This document shows, piece by piece, positions 19,609 through 26,872 of a stretch of 64,000 nt of DNA (position 1 is its first letter; every line of letters begins with the position of its first letter). Source of the DNA: Sphingosinicella sp. LHD-64. GTDB lineage: Bacteria > Pseudomonadota > Alphaproteobacteria > Sphingomonadales > Sphingomonadaceae. A program made the translations under genes and the position numbers. Below the pieces are notes generated by a model, which had not been told where the DNA came from, did no database searches, and worked only from the letters and a program-made list of their open reading frames with translations. Where the stretch lies: the NCBI RefSeq assembly GCF_031157375.1, contig NZ_JAVIFV010000005.1:59255-123254 (forward strand). Direction: 5' to 3'.

Positions 19609-20329
19609 AATCCTCGGTCCACCCGGCCTCGCGCTGCGCGATCCGCTCGGCCCACAGCGCCTCGCTCAACGGCAGCTGCTCGGCTTCGCGGGCGAGCCGG
19701 CGCAGCAGGCCGTAGGCTTTCGTCGGCCCCCGGGCGAGCCGGGCGGCCAACGCACCGGCCTCGTCGAGGAGCGCCTCGTCGTCGACGACGCGGCTGATCA
19801 TCCCCCAGTCGGCGGCCCGGTCGGCGGGAATGCGCTCGCCCATCATCATCATCTCCATCGCCCGCGCCCGCCCGACGAGGCGGGGCAGCAACCAGGTCGC
19901 GCCGGCATCGGGAATGAGCCCGATGTTGATGAAGGCCTGGAGGAAATAGGCCGAGCGGCCGGCGATGACGATGTCGGCGGCCAGCGCAAGGCTGCAGCCG
20001 GCGCCGGCGCACGGGCCGTTGACCGCCGCGACGATCGGCAGCGGGCAGGCGAACAGCGCCTCGACCAGCGGATTGAAATGCGCCTCCAGCGCCGCCCCGA
20101 CATCCTCGGGCAGGCCGCCGTCCGACGCGAGGTCCGCCCCGCTCGAAAAGCCGCGCCCCGCGCCGGTGACGAGCAGCGCGCGTGCGCCCGAATCCGGCAG
20201 GCTCTCCACCGCCGCCCGCATCTCGTCGAGCAGCCTGGCGCTCAGCGCATTGAGGGAGTCGGGCCGGTTCAGCGTCAGCGTCGCAACCGCGTTGATATCC
20301 TGGTCGAGGCGGATGGTTTCGAAAGCCAT
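19550..20329 (-). CDS. Enoyl-CoA hydratase/isomerase (PaaG-like)
   Basis: A 259-residue crotonase-fold enzyme, probably cytoplasmic. Oxyanion-hole segments are GRGFSSGADLASDGG and NGPCAGAGCSLALAADI; IGLIPDAGATWLLPRLVGRARAMEMMMMGERI resembles PaaG (epoxyphenylacetyl-CoA isomerase), where Asp sits at the catalytic position. No other phenylacetate genes are in the window, so the substrate is unproven. A truncated relative lies at 17105-17266. Confidence 0.88.
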   Translation of the reverse strand: MAFETIRLDQDINAVATLTLNRPDSLNALSARLLDEMRAAVESLPDSGARALLVTGAGRGFSSGADLASDGGLPEDVGAALEAHFNPLVEALFACPLPIVAAVNGPCAGAGCSLALAADIVIAGRSAYFLQAFINIGLIPDAGATWLLPRLVGRARAMEMMMMGERIPADRAADWGMISRVVDDEALLDEAGALAARLARGPTKAYGLLRRLAREAEQLPLSEALWAERIAQREAGWTEDFRSAVFAFLQKQPPTFRGA

Positions 20330-20401
20330 GCGCGTTCGTAACGCGGCTATGTGCCGAAGCCTAGCTGCGGCGACAGGCCTTTCCCGTTTTGCCCGCCGCG
20401 T

Positions 20402-20896
20402 CTAGGCGGCGCTTTCGGCGACCGCCGCCTCGAATGCGGCGCGAAGGCGCTCCGATACGCTGGGGCCCGGCCTGGGCGGCACGCCGAGATGGATGGTGCG
20501 CAGCTCGTCCATGAAGTCGTCCCAAAGCGCCGGGCCGCCCTCCTCGAGCAGCTGGGCGCGAACCGAGAGCTCGTGGGTCACCGGCAGGTGGCGGCGGCCC
20601 CAGGCGCCCATATGGGCGAACAGCGGCACAAGCTGGATCGCCTTCTCGGTGAGGCTGTAGATCGCCTTCTGCTTGTGGGTCGGATCCTCGACCTTCGACA
20701 GCAGGCCGGACGCGACCAGCCGCTTCAGCCGGTCGGCGAGGATGTTGGAGGCGATCCGTTCCTCCGATTCGTTCAGCAGCACCCGGAAATGGCGGCGATT
20801 GCCGAACATGAGGTCGCGGATGACGATCAGGCTCCAGCGGTCGCCCAGGGTCTCCAGCGTCAGGTTGATCGGGCAGCCGGAACGTTGATCGGTCAT
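20402..20896 (-). CDS. HxlR-family transcriptional regulator
   Basis: A 164-residue winged-helix protein. HxlR features: CPINLTLETLGDRWSLIVIRDLMFGNRRHFRVLL, then the wing region ILADRLKRLVASGLLSKVE and YSLTEKAIQLVPLFAHMGAW. ATG 20896 is preferred to the TTG nine bases upstream. It is divergent from the reductase/GST operon, which it probably controls. The C-terminal extension of about 50 residues is typical of sphingomonad members. Confidence 0.88.
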   Translation of the reverse strand: MTDQRSGCPINLTLETLGDRWSLIVIRDLMFGNRRHFRVLLNESEERIASNILADRLKRLVASGLLSKVEDPTHKQKAIYSLTEKAIQLVPLFAHMGAWGRRHLPVTHELSVRAQLLEEGGPALWDDFMDELRTIHLGVPPRPGPSVSERLRAAFEAAVAESAA

Positions 20897-20941
20897 AGTT
20901 CCCAATATAGGCGCAAAAAAACCGCTTGCAATATGAAATCA

Positions 20942-20961
20942 GTTGCCCTAGTCACAGCAAC
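20942..20961. promoter_or_regulatory. Inverted repeat in the hxlR-reductase divergent region
   Basis: GTTGC-N10-GCAAC, with further GGTTGCAA and CTTGCAA half-sites nearby in an AT-rich gap. It is a candidate operator for the HxlR protein. Confidence 0.45.
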
Positions 20962-21001
20962 TGGTTGCAAATCAAAAGCAGTTCGATCGAGGAGAGAAGA
21001 G

Positions 21002-21646
21002 ATGTCCAAGCTTACCGTCAGTGCCTTCACCGTCTCCGTCGATGGCTATGGTGCCGGTCCCGACCAGAGTGTCGAACACCCATTGGGCCGTGGCACAGAG
21101 CATCTGCACGACTGGCTGATCCCGACCCGGACCTTCCAGCAGCTCTCCGGCCGGGAGGGCGACACCGGCATCGACGACGGGTTCGCGCAACGCAGCTTCG
21201 AGAATGTCGGCGCCTGGATCATGGGCCGCAACATGTTCGGACCCGTCCGCGGGGCATGGCCGGACGAGAGCTGGCGCGGCTGGTGGGGCGAGAACCCGCC
21301 CTATCACGTGCCGGTGTTCGTCCTCACCCATCATGCGCGGCCGCCGCTGGAAATGGCGGGCGACACTGTCTTCCATTTCATCACCGGCGGCATCCGCGAG
21401 GCGCTGGACCGCGCCCGGGCGGCGGCCCGGGACAAGGACATCCGGATCGGCGGCGGCGCGTCCACGGTCCGCCAGTATCTGGAGGCCGACCTGATCGACG
21501 AGATGCATCTCGCCGTGTCGCCGATCCTGCTCGGCCGCGGCGAGCCGCTGTTCGCGGGCATCGACCTTCTCGCGAAAGGTTTTGCCGTGACAGAGCACGT
21601 CACCAGCGAACGCGCCATGCATATCGTCCTCACCAAGGGAGCCTAG
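21002..21646 (+). CDS. Dihydrofolate reductase/RibD C-terminal-like reductase
   Basis: A 214-residue product of the RibD_C/DHFR-like family: KLTVSAFTVSVDGYGAGPDQ, NVGAWIMGRNMFGPVRG, VFVLTHHARPPLEM, the NADPH-loop-like IRIGGGASTVRQYLEADLIDEMHLAVSPILLGRGEPLF. It is probably a cytoplasmic NAD(P)H reductase of unknown substrate rather than a true folate enzyme. AGGAGAGAAG lies just upstream of ATG 21002. A GST gene follows after 4 bases, so the pair forms an operon divergent from hxlR. Confidence 0.88.
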   Translation: MSKLTVSAFTVSVDGYGAGPDQSVEHPLGRGTEHLHDWLIPTRTFQQLSGREGDTGIDDGFAQRSFENVGAWIMGRNMFGPVRGAWPDESWRGWWGENPPYHVPVFVLTHHARPPLEMAGDTVFHFITGGIREALDRARAAARDKDIRIGGGASTVRQYLEADLIDEMHLAVSPILLGRGEPLFAGIDLLAKGFAVTEHVTSERAMHIVLTKGA

Positions 21647-21650
21647 AACC

Positions 21651-22310
21651 ATGAGCCTCGTCCTCTATGCCCATCCGCTGTCCTCCTATTGCTGGAAGGT
21701 GCTGATCGCGCTCCATGAGAACGACACACCCTTCACGCTGCGCCAGCTCGACTTCGACAACGAGGAGGTCGGCCGGGAGTTCGCGGAACTCTGGCCGATC
21801 GCGAAGATGCCGATCCTGACCGACCACGGCCGGACGATCGTCGAATCGAGCGTCATCATCGAATATCTCGGCCTGCATCACCGCGGGCCGGCGAACCTGG
21901 TGCCGCATCACGCCGATCCGGACGCCGCGCTCAAGGTCCGCGAAATGGACCGGGTGTTCGACAATTACGTCATGATGCCGATGCAGAACATCGTCTTCGA
22001 TCGCATCCGGCCGGCGGACTCGCGCGACCCGTTCGGGGTCGCCGGTGCGCGGACCCTGCTCGACAAGGCCTATGGCTGGCTGGAGGGCGAGCTTGCGGGC
22101 CGCACCTGGGCGGCGGGCGAGGATTTCAGCCTGGCCGACTGTGCCGCGGCGCCGTCGCTTCACTATGCCGAGAAGGTCCATCCGTTCCGCGACCGCTTGC
22201 CCGTCCTGGCGGCCTATCTCGACCGGCTTGAGGCGCGGCCGAGCGTCGCAAGGGTGCTGGAGGAAGCCAGGCCCTATGCCCATATGTTTCCGCAGGAACC
22301 GGCGGCGTAA
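21651..22310 (+). CDS. Glutathione S-transferase
   Basis: A 219-residue GST. The thioredoxin-fold N-terminal domain has SLVLYAHPLSSYCWKVLIALHE (SSYCWK carrying the likely catalytic Ser/Cys), PIAKMPILTDHGRTIVESSVIIEYL with the cis-Pro and the ES glutathione contact, and the helical C-terminal domain has AAGEDFSLADCAAAPSLHYAE. Cytoplasmic detoxification or dehalogenation-like activity is possible, with substrate unknown. It is in an operon with the preceding reductase gene. Confidence 0.92.
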   Translation: MSLVLYAHPLSSYCWKVLIALHENDTPFTLRQLDFDNEEVGREFAELWPIAKMPILTDHGRTIVESSVIIEYLGLHHRGPANLVPHHADPDAALKVREMDRVFDNYVMMPMQNIVFDRIRPADSRDPFGVAGARTLLDKAYGWLEGELAGRTWAAGEDFSLADCAAAPSLHYAEKVHPFRDRLPVLAAYLDRLEARPSVARVLEEARPYAHMFPQEPAA

Positions 22311-22313
22311 GCG

Positions 22314-24074
22314 TCAGTGATTGTGCCGCGGCGTCTTCGAGGACGTGCCGCGATACTTGAGCGCGAACTCCAGCACGCCGCCTTCGGCGAGCTGGCCGGT
22401 CTTCTCGCGATAGAGTTCCTCCCAGGGGGTGGCGCTGTCGGGAACGGGCGGCACGGGCGCAGCCTTGCGGCGCGCGATCTCGGCCTCGGCGACCAGCGCG
22501 TCGCAGGTGCCGGCCTCGAGATCGATGCGGACGATGTCGCCGGTGCGCAGCCACGCCAGGCCGCCGCCGGCGGCGCTCTCTGGCGAGGCGTTGAGGATCG
22601 AGGGGCTGTCGGACGTGCCGGACTGGCGGCCGTCGCCGATCGTCGGGAGAGAGAGGATGCCGCGCTGGATGAGCGCGTCGGGCGGCTGCATGTTGACCAC
22701 CTCGGCCGAGCCCGGCCAGCCGAGCACGCCCGAGCCGCGGATGACGAGGATCGAGTTCTCGTCGATGCCGAGCGCGGGATCGTTGATCCGGTGGTGATAG
22801 TCGTCCGATCCGTCGAACACGATCGCGCGGCCCTCCAGCACGCCGTCCTTGATGTAGCGGTCGCGAAAGGCATCGGAGATGACGCTGGTCTTCATGATCG
22901 CGAAGTCGAACAGATTGCCCTTGAGGACGAGGAAGCCGGCGCGCTCCCTGAGCGGCTGGCCGTAGGGGCGGATCATCTCACGATCGGTCGCTTCGCGCAG
23001 GCCTTCCGCCAATGTCCGCCCGGTGACGGTCAGGCAATCGCCGTCGAGCTTGCCGGCCTGGAGCAGTTCCCAGAGCACGGCGGGGACGCCGCCGGCGCGG
23101 TGGAAGCGCTCGCCGAGATAGGCGCCGGCGGGCTGCATGTTGACGAGCAGGGGGATGTCGTAGCCGTGCGTCATCCAGTCGCTCTCATGCAGCTCGACGC
23201 CGGCATGACGGGCCATGGCGACGATGTGCGGCTGGGCGTTGCTGGAGCCGCCGAGCGCGCTCACCGCGCGGATCGCGTTGAGGAAGCTTGCGCGGGTCAG
23301 GATCCCCGACGGCCGCAGGTCCTCATAGGCCATGTCGACGATCCGCCGGCCCGTTTCGTAGGCGATCTGGCCGCGCTCGCGATAGGGCGCGGGAATGGCG
23401 GCGCAGCCGGGGAGCGAGAGGCCGAGCGTCTCGGCGACCGCGTTCATCGTCGAGGCGGTGCCCATCGTGTTGCAATGGCCGGGCGAGGGCGCGCTGTCGC
23501 AGGCCCGGCTCAAGAATTCCTCCTCGTCGATCTCCCCGGCCGCCAGCTTGCGCCGCGCGCGCCAGATCACCGTCCCGGAGCCGACCAGCTCGCCCTCGTG
23601 CCAGCCGTCGAGCATCGGTCCGCCGGAGAGGACGATGGCGGGGATGTCGACGGTCGAGGCGGCCATGATCCCGGCCGGCGTCGTCTTGTCGCAGCCGGTG
23701 GTGAGCACCACCGCGTCGATCGGATAGCCGTTCAATATCTCGACGAGGCCGAGATAGGCGAGGTTGCGGTCGAGCGCCGCCGTCGGCCGGCGGCAATTCT
23801 CGAAGATCGGATGGACCGGGAATTCGATCGGCACGCCGCCCGCGTCGCGGATGCCGTCGCGCACGCGCCTGGCGAGATCGAGATGGATGCGGTTGCAGGG
23901 CGACAGATCGGAGCCGGTCTGGGCGATGCCGACGATCGGCTTGCCCGAGCGCAGCTCGCCCGGCGTCAGGCCGTAGTTCATGAAGCGCTCGAGATAGAGC
24001 GCCGCCATGTCGCTGCGGCCCGGCGCGGCGAACCAGTCGCGCGAGCGGAGGGGGCGGGCGGGGGTGCGGCGCAT
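22314..24074 (-). CDS. IlvD/Edd-family sugar-acid dehydratase (xylonate/arabonate type)
   Basis: Fe-S enzyme that dehydrates aldonic acids to 2-keto-3-deoxy acids. The 586-residue product has cluster Cys motifs TTGCDKTTPAGIM and GHCNTMGTASTMN, and the catalytic Ser region DGRQSGTSDSPSILNASPE. The L-arabonate/D-xylonate branch (about 590 residues) fits better than IlvD (amino acids) or Edd. ATG 24074 follows the transporter stop by two bases, so the genes are co-transcribed. In this hemicellulose cluster it would act on xylonate or arabonate, but a matching sugar dehydrogenase is not in the window. Confidence 0.88.
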   Translation of the reverse strand: MRRTPARPLRSRDWFAAPGRSDMAALYLERFMNYGLTPGELRSGKPIVGIAQTGSDLSPCNRIHLDLARRVRDGIRDAGGVPIEFPVHPIFENCRRPTAALDRNLAYLGLVEILNGYPIDAVVLTTGCDKTTPAGIMAASTVDIPAIVLSGGPMLDGWHEGELVGSGTVIWRARRKLAAGEIDEEEFLSRACDSAPSPGHCNTMGTASTMNAVAETLGLSLPGCAAIPAPYRERGQIAYETGRRIVDMAYEDLRPSGILTRASFLNAIRAVSALGGSSNAQPHIVAMARHAGVELHESDWMTHGYDIPLLVNMQPAGAYLGERFHRAGGVPAVLWELLQAGKLDGDCLTVTGRTLAEGLREATDREMIRPYGQPLRERAGFLVLKGNLFDFAIMKTSVISDAFRDRYIKDGVLEGRAIVFDGSDDYHHRINDPALGIDENSILVIRGSGVLGWPGSAEVVNMQPPDALIQRGILSLPTIGDGRQSGTSDSPSILNASPESAAGGGLAWLRTGDIVRIDLEAGTCDALVAEAEIARRKAAPVPPVPDSATPWEELYREKTGQLAEGGVLEFALKYRGTSSKTPRHNH

Positions 24075-24076
24075 CT

Positions 24077-25486
24077 TCAGCCCGTCATCTCCTCGAGCTC
24101 GCGGCCCTTGGTCTCCTCGATGATCTTCGCGACGAAGACATAGGAGACGACCGCGCTCAGCGCGTAGAAGCTGTAGGTGATCGTGAGGCCGATATTGGCG
24201 GCGAGCCAGGGGAAGGTCGCGCTGATCGCGAAGTTCGCCGCCCATTGCGCGAGGCCGCAGACGGCCAGCGCGGAGCCGCGGATCTGGTTCGGGAACATCT
24301 CGCCCAGCATCACCCACATGACGGGTCCCCAGCTGACGTTGAAGAAGATGACGTAGAGATTGGCCGCGACCAGCGCGACGATCCCGGTCGACTCCGCAAG
24401 CTGGAGATTGCCGGCGGCGTCGAGTGTGCCGTTGGCGAAGGCGTAGACCATCGCGAACAGGGTCACGGCCATGCCGGCCGAGCCGATCATCAGCAGCGGC
24501 TTGCGCCCGATCCGGTCGATGACGAGCACGGTGAAGATGCAGGCGGCGATCGAGACGGCGCCGGAGACGACGTTGATCTGCAGCGCCTGGTCCTCGGTGA
24601 AGCCGCCGAGCTGCCAGAGCGTCGCGCCGTAATAGAAGATGACGTTGATGCCGACGAGCTGCTGGAAGATGGCGAGGCCGAGACCGGCCCAGACGATCAT
24701 GCGCAGCTTGCCGGTCGCCGGATTCCTGAGGTCGGAGAGGCGCGGCTGGTGATCGGCGACCAGCGAGGCGCGGATCTCGGCGACCTTGGCGCGCGCCTCG
24801 GCCGGGCCGAACAGGCGGGTGAGCACCCGCTCGGCGTCGGCGTCGCGGCCCTTGACAACGAGATAGCGGGGGCTTTCCGGGATGAAGAGCAGGGAGACGA
24901 GGAACACCGCGGCCGGAATGGCCTGCATCCAGTACATCCAGCGCCAGGCCGGATAGCCGAGCCAGAACGGTTCGGTCGACGCGCCGGCATGCTGGGCGAG
25001 CAGATAGTTGACCACGAATGCGCCGGTGAGGCCGGTGATGATCATGATCTGCTGGATGCTCGAGAGACGGCCGCGGATCGCCGCCGGCGTCACCTCGCTG
25101 ATATAAGCGGGGGAGAGGACCGACGCCGCGCCGACCGCCATGCCGCCGAGCACGCGGGCGACGACGAACAGCGCGGTCGATCCTGCCGCGCCGGCGACGA
25201 GCGCGCTGACAAGGAAGGCGATCGCGGCGAGCAGCATCACGTTGCGCCGCCCGATCACGTCGGCCAGCCGCCCGGCGAGGAAGGCGCCGATCGCGCAGCC
25301 GATCAGGAGCGAGGAGACGGTGAGGCCGAGCTGGGCCTCGGTCAGGCCGTAGGCGCTCCTGAGGCCCTCCTGGGTGCCGTTCACCGCGCCGCTGTCGTAG
25401 CCGAACATGAAGCCGCCGATCGTCGCCACCGCGACGATCGCGCCGATGAAGGCGATATTGGCCCGGCCCGCGGGACTGTCGTTCAT
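24077..25486 (-). CDS. Sugar-porter MFS transporter (XylE-like)
   Basis: A 469-residue inner-membrane symporter with twelve predicted segments. Sugar-porter signatures: GGFMFGYDSGAVNGTQ in TM1, GRLADVIGRR, PAAIRGRLSSIQQ, PESPRYLVVKGR after TM6, QQLVGINVIFYYG in TM7, DRIGRKPLLMIG and a closing EETKGRELEEM. It probably imports xylose, arabinose or glucose released by the neighbouring glycosidases. It is the first gene of a unit with the dehydratase. A LacI-type operator with a promoter lies upstream at 25533-25546. Confidence 0.92.
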   Translation of the reverse strand: MNDSPAGRANIAFIGAIVAVATIGGFMFGYDSGAVNGTQEGLRSAYGLTEAQLGLTVSSLLIGCAIGAFLAGRLADVIGRRNVMLLAAIAFLVSALVAGAAGSTALFVVARVLGGMAVGAASVLSPAYISEVTPAAIRGRLSSIQQIMIITGLTGAFVVNYLLAQHAGASTEPFWLGYPAWRWMYWMQAIPAAVFLVSLLFIPESPRYLVVKGRDADAERVLTRLFGPAEARAKVAEIRASLVADHQPRLSDLRNPATGKLRMIVWAGLGLAIFQQLVGINVIFYYGATLWQLGGFTEDQALQINVVSGAVSIAACIFTVLVIDRIGRKPLLMIGSAGMAVTLFAMVYAFANGTLDAAGNLQLAESTGIVALVAANLYVIFFNVSWGPVMWVMLGEMFPNQIRGSALAVCGLAQWAANFAISATFPWLAANIGLTITYSFYALSAVVSYVFVAKIIEETKGRELEEMTG

Positions 25487-25532
25487 CCTCTCCTCCCTTT
25501 CCGCCCGGTTCAGGCCGGTGTCGATCCAGTCA

Positions 25533-25546
25533 TGGTAGCGATAACA
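25533..25546 (-). promoter_or_regulatory. LacI-type operator upstream of the transporter
   Basis: Read leftwards it is TGTTATCGCTACCA. A possible -35 TTGCAA and -10 TGATTG with 17-base spacing sit just before it, so the operator covers the start site. It is related to the palindromes at 26810-26823 and 35091-35104 and, from memory, resembles the XylR site of the Caulobacter xylX promoter. Confidence 0.7.
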
Positions 25547-25601
25547 ATCAGAATGTCAGCCGGAGATTTGCAAGGTCTGTCGAAAAATCGCCGGCATCGC
25601 T

Positions 25602-26711
25602 TCAGGCGCCGGCCGGGGACAGCGCGGTTCCGCGCCCGCGACGGTCGGCAGACGCGGCGACCTTGCGCGGCGCGGCGGCGGATTCCCGGATGACGACCGA
25701 ATGGTCGAGCACGTGCTCGGCGCCCTCGGGCTCCTCGCCGGCGCGGCGCGCGCGAAGGTCGGCGAGCAGCATGTCGACCGCCGCCGCCGCCATCGGGGCG
25801 ATCGGCTGCCGCACCGTGGTGAGCTCGGGCCAGACCGTCGTCGCCGGCGCGGTGTCGTCGAAGCCGACGACGCTGAGGTCGCCCGGCACCTCGAGCCCGG
25901 CGCGGTGGGCGACGTTGATCACGGCCGCGGCCATGTCGTCGTTGGAGGCGAAGATCGCGGTCGGGCGCGGATCGCGCGCCAGCAGCCGCTGTGCGGCGAT
26001 CAGGCCGGAGCGATAGGTGAAATAGCCCTGCTCGATCGGCGCCCGGGCCGGATCGAGGCCGGCGTCCTCGAGCGCGGCGAGGAAGCCGTTCTGGCGCTCG
26101 CCGCTCGCCGTGTTGTTCGGATGGCCGGCGATGAAGCCGATCGCGCGGTGGCCGAGGGAGACGAGGTAGCGGGTCATCGCCGCGGCCGCCTCGCGGTCGT
26201 GGATGCGCACGTTGAGCCCGCCGGGCTGGGGCAGGCCCATCGCCACCGTCACCACCGGCGTGCCGGCGGCCGCCAGCTCGGCATGGACGGGGATCGATTC
26301 CGACAAGGGCGGTGGCAGGATCACCCCGTCCACGCCGGAGGCGGCGAAGCGCCGGGTCGCCTCCGCCTGCTCGTCGGCGCGCTCGGATTCGCAGGCTTCG
26401 AGGACGATGTGGCAGCCGGCCCGGCGCGCGGCGTCGAGCGCGCCGACCAGGAACTGGCTCAGATAGGCGGCGGAGGGATTGGCGTAGAGCAGGCCGATAT
26501 GGGTGGCGTCGCCGGCGGCGAGGCTGCGCGCCGCGGTATTGGGCGAATAATTGAGCCGGCTGATCGCCTCGAGCACCGCGGCCCGCGTGGATTCGCGCAC
26601 GTTGCGCTCGCCGTTGATCACCCGCGAGACGGTCATCGCCGAGACGCCGGCCTCGCGCGCGACGTTCTGAATCGTGACGCTTCCCCGTCCCCGCCGGCTC
26701 GGCCTCTTCAT
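25602..26711 (-). CDS. LacI-family regulator, probable xylose/hemicellulose repressor
   Basis: A 369-residue product. The N-terminal LacI helix-turn-helix (VTIQNVAREAGVSAMTVSRVINGERNVRESTRAAV, then hinge NYSPNTAARSLA) is followed by a periplasmic-binding-protein-like sensor domain (HIGLLYANPSAAYLSQFLVGALDAARRAG, AIFASNDDMAAAVINVAHRAG, SVVGFDDTAPATTVWPELTTVRQP). It lies between the transporter/dehydratase unit and the GH3 gene. Three similar operators in front of the enzyme units suggest it is their common repressor. The inducer is unknown, with xylose or a xylo-oligosaccharide likely. Confidence 0.92.
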   Translation of the reverse strand: MKRPSRRGRGSVTIQNVAREAGVSAMTVSRVINGERNVRESTRAAVLEAISRLNYSPNTAARSLAAGDATHIGLLYANPSAAYLSQFLVGALDAARRAGCHIVLEACESERADEQAEATRRFAASGVDGVILPPPLSESIPVHAELAAAGTPVVTVAMGLPQPGGLNVRIHDREAAAAMTRYLVSLGHRAIGFIAGHPNNTASGERQNGFLAALEDAGLDPARAPIEQGYFTYRSGLIAAQRLLARDPRPTAIFASNDDMAAAVINVAHRAGLEVPGDLSVVGFDDTAPATTVWPELTTVRQPIAPMAAAAVDMLLADLRARRAGEEPEGAEHVLDHSVVIRESAAAPRKVAASADRRGRGTALSPAGA

Positions 26712-26778
26712 CCCGCTCCCTTCGCCATGTCTCGGGCGGACACTATACCCGCACGCGGCTCTTGCAAATCTTCTCCGG

Positions 26779-26823
26779 TTGACGCTGACGCGCCCGTCGG
26801 ACTAGGAATTGGTAGCGCTATCA
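26779..26823 (+). promoter_or_regulatory. GH3 promoter with LacI-type operator
   Basis: A -35 TTGACG (26779-26784) is followed after 17 bases by a weak -10 CTAGGA (26802-26807), then the palindrome TGGTAGCGCTATCA (26810-26823) over the expected start site. ATG 26873 follows behind GGGAGG. Confidence 0.7.
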
Positions 26824-26872
26824 TAATCGGCCGCTGGATCGCAAACGGCAAGCGCACAGGGAGGATGACGAA

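Noticed and set aside
24075..24317. N-terminal extension of the IlvD/Edd dehydratase
   Set aside because: It overlaps the transporter's conserved C-terminus and lacks family similarity; ATG 24074 gives a normal start.
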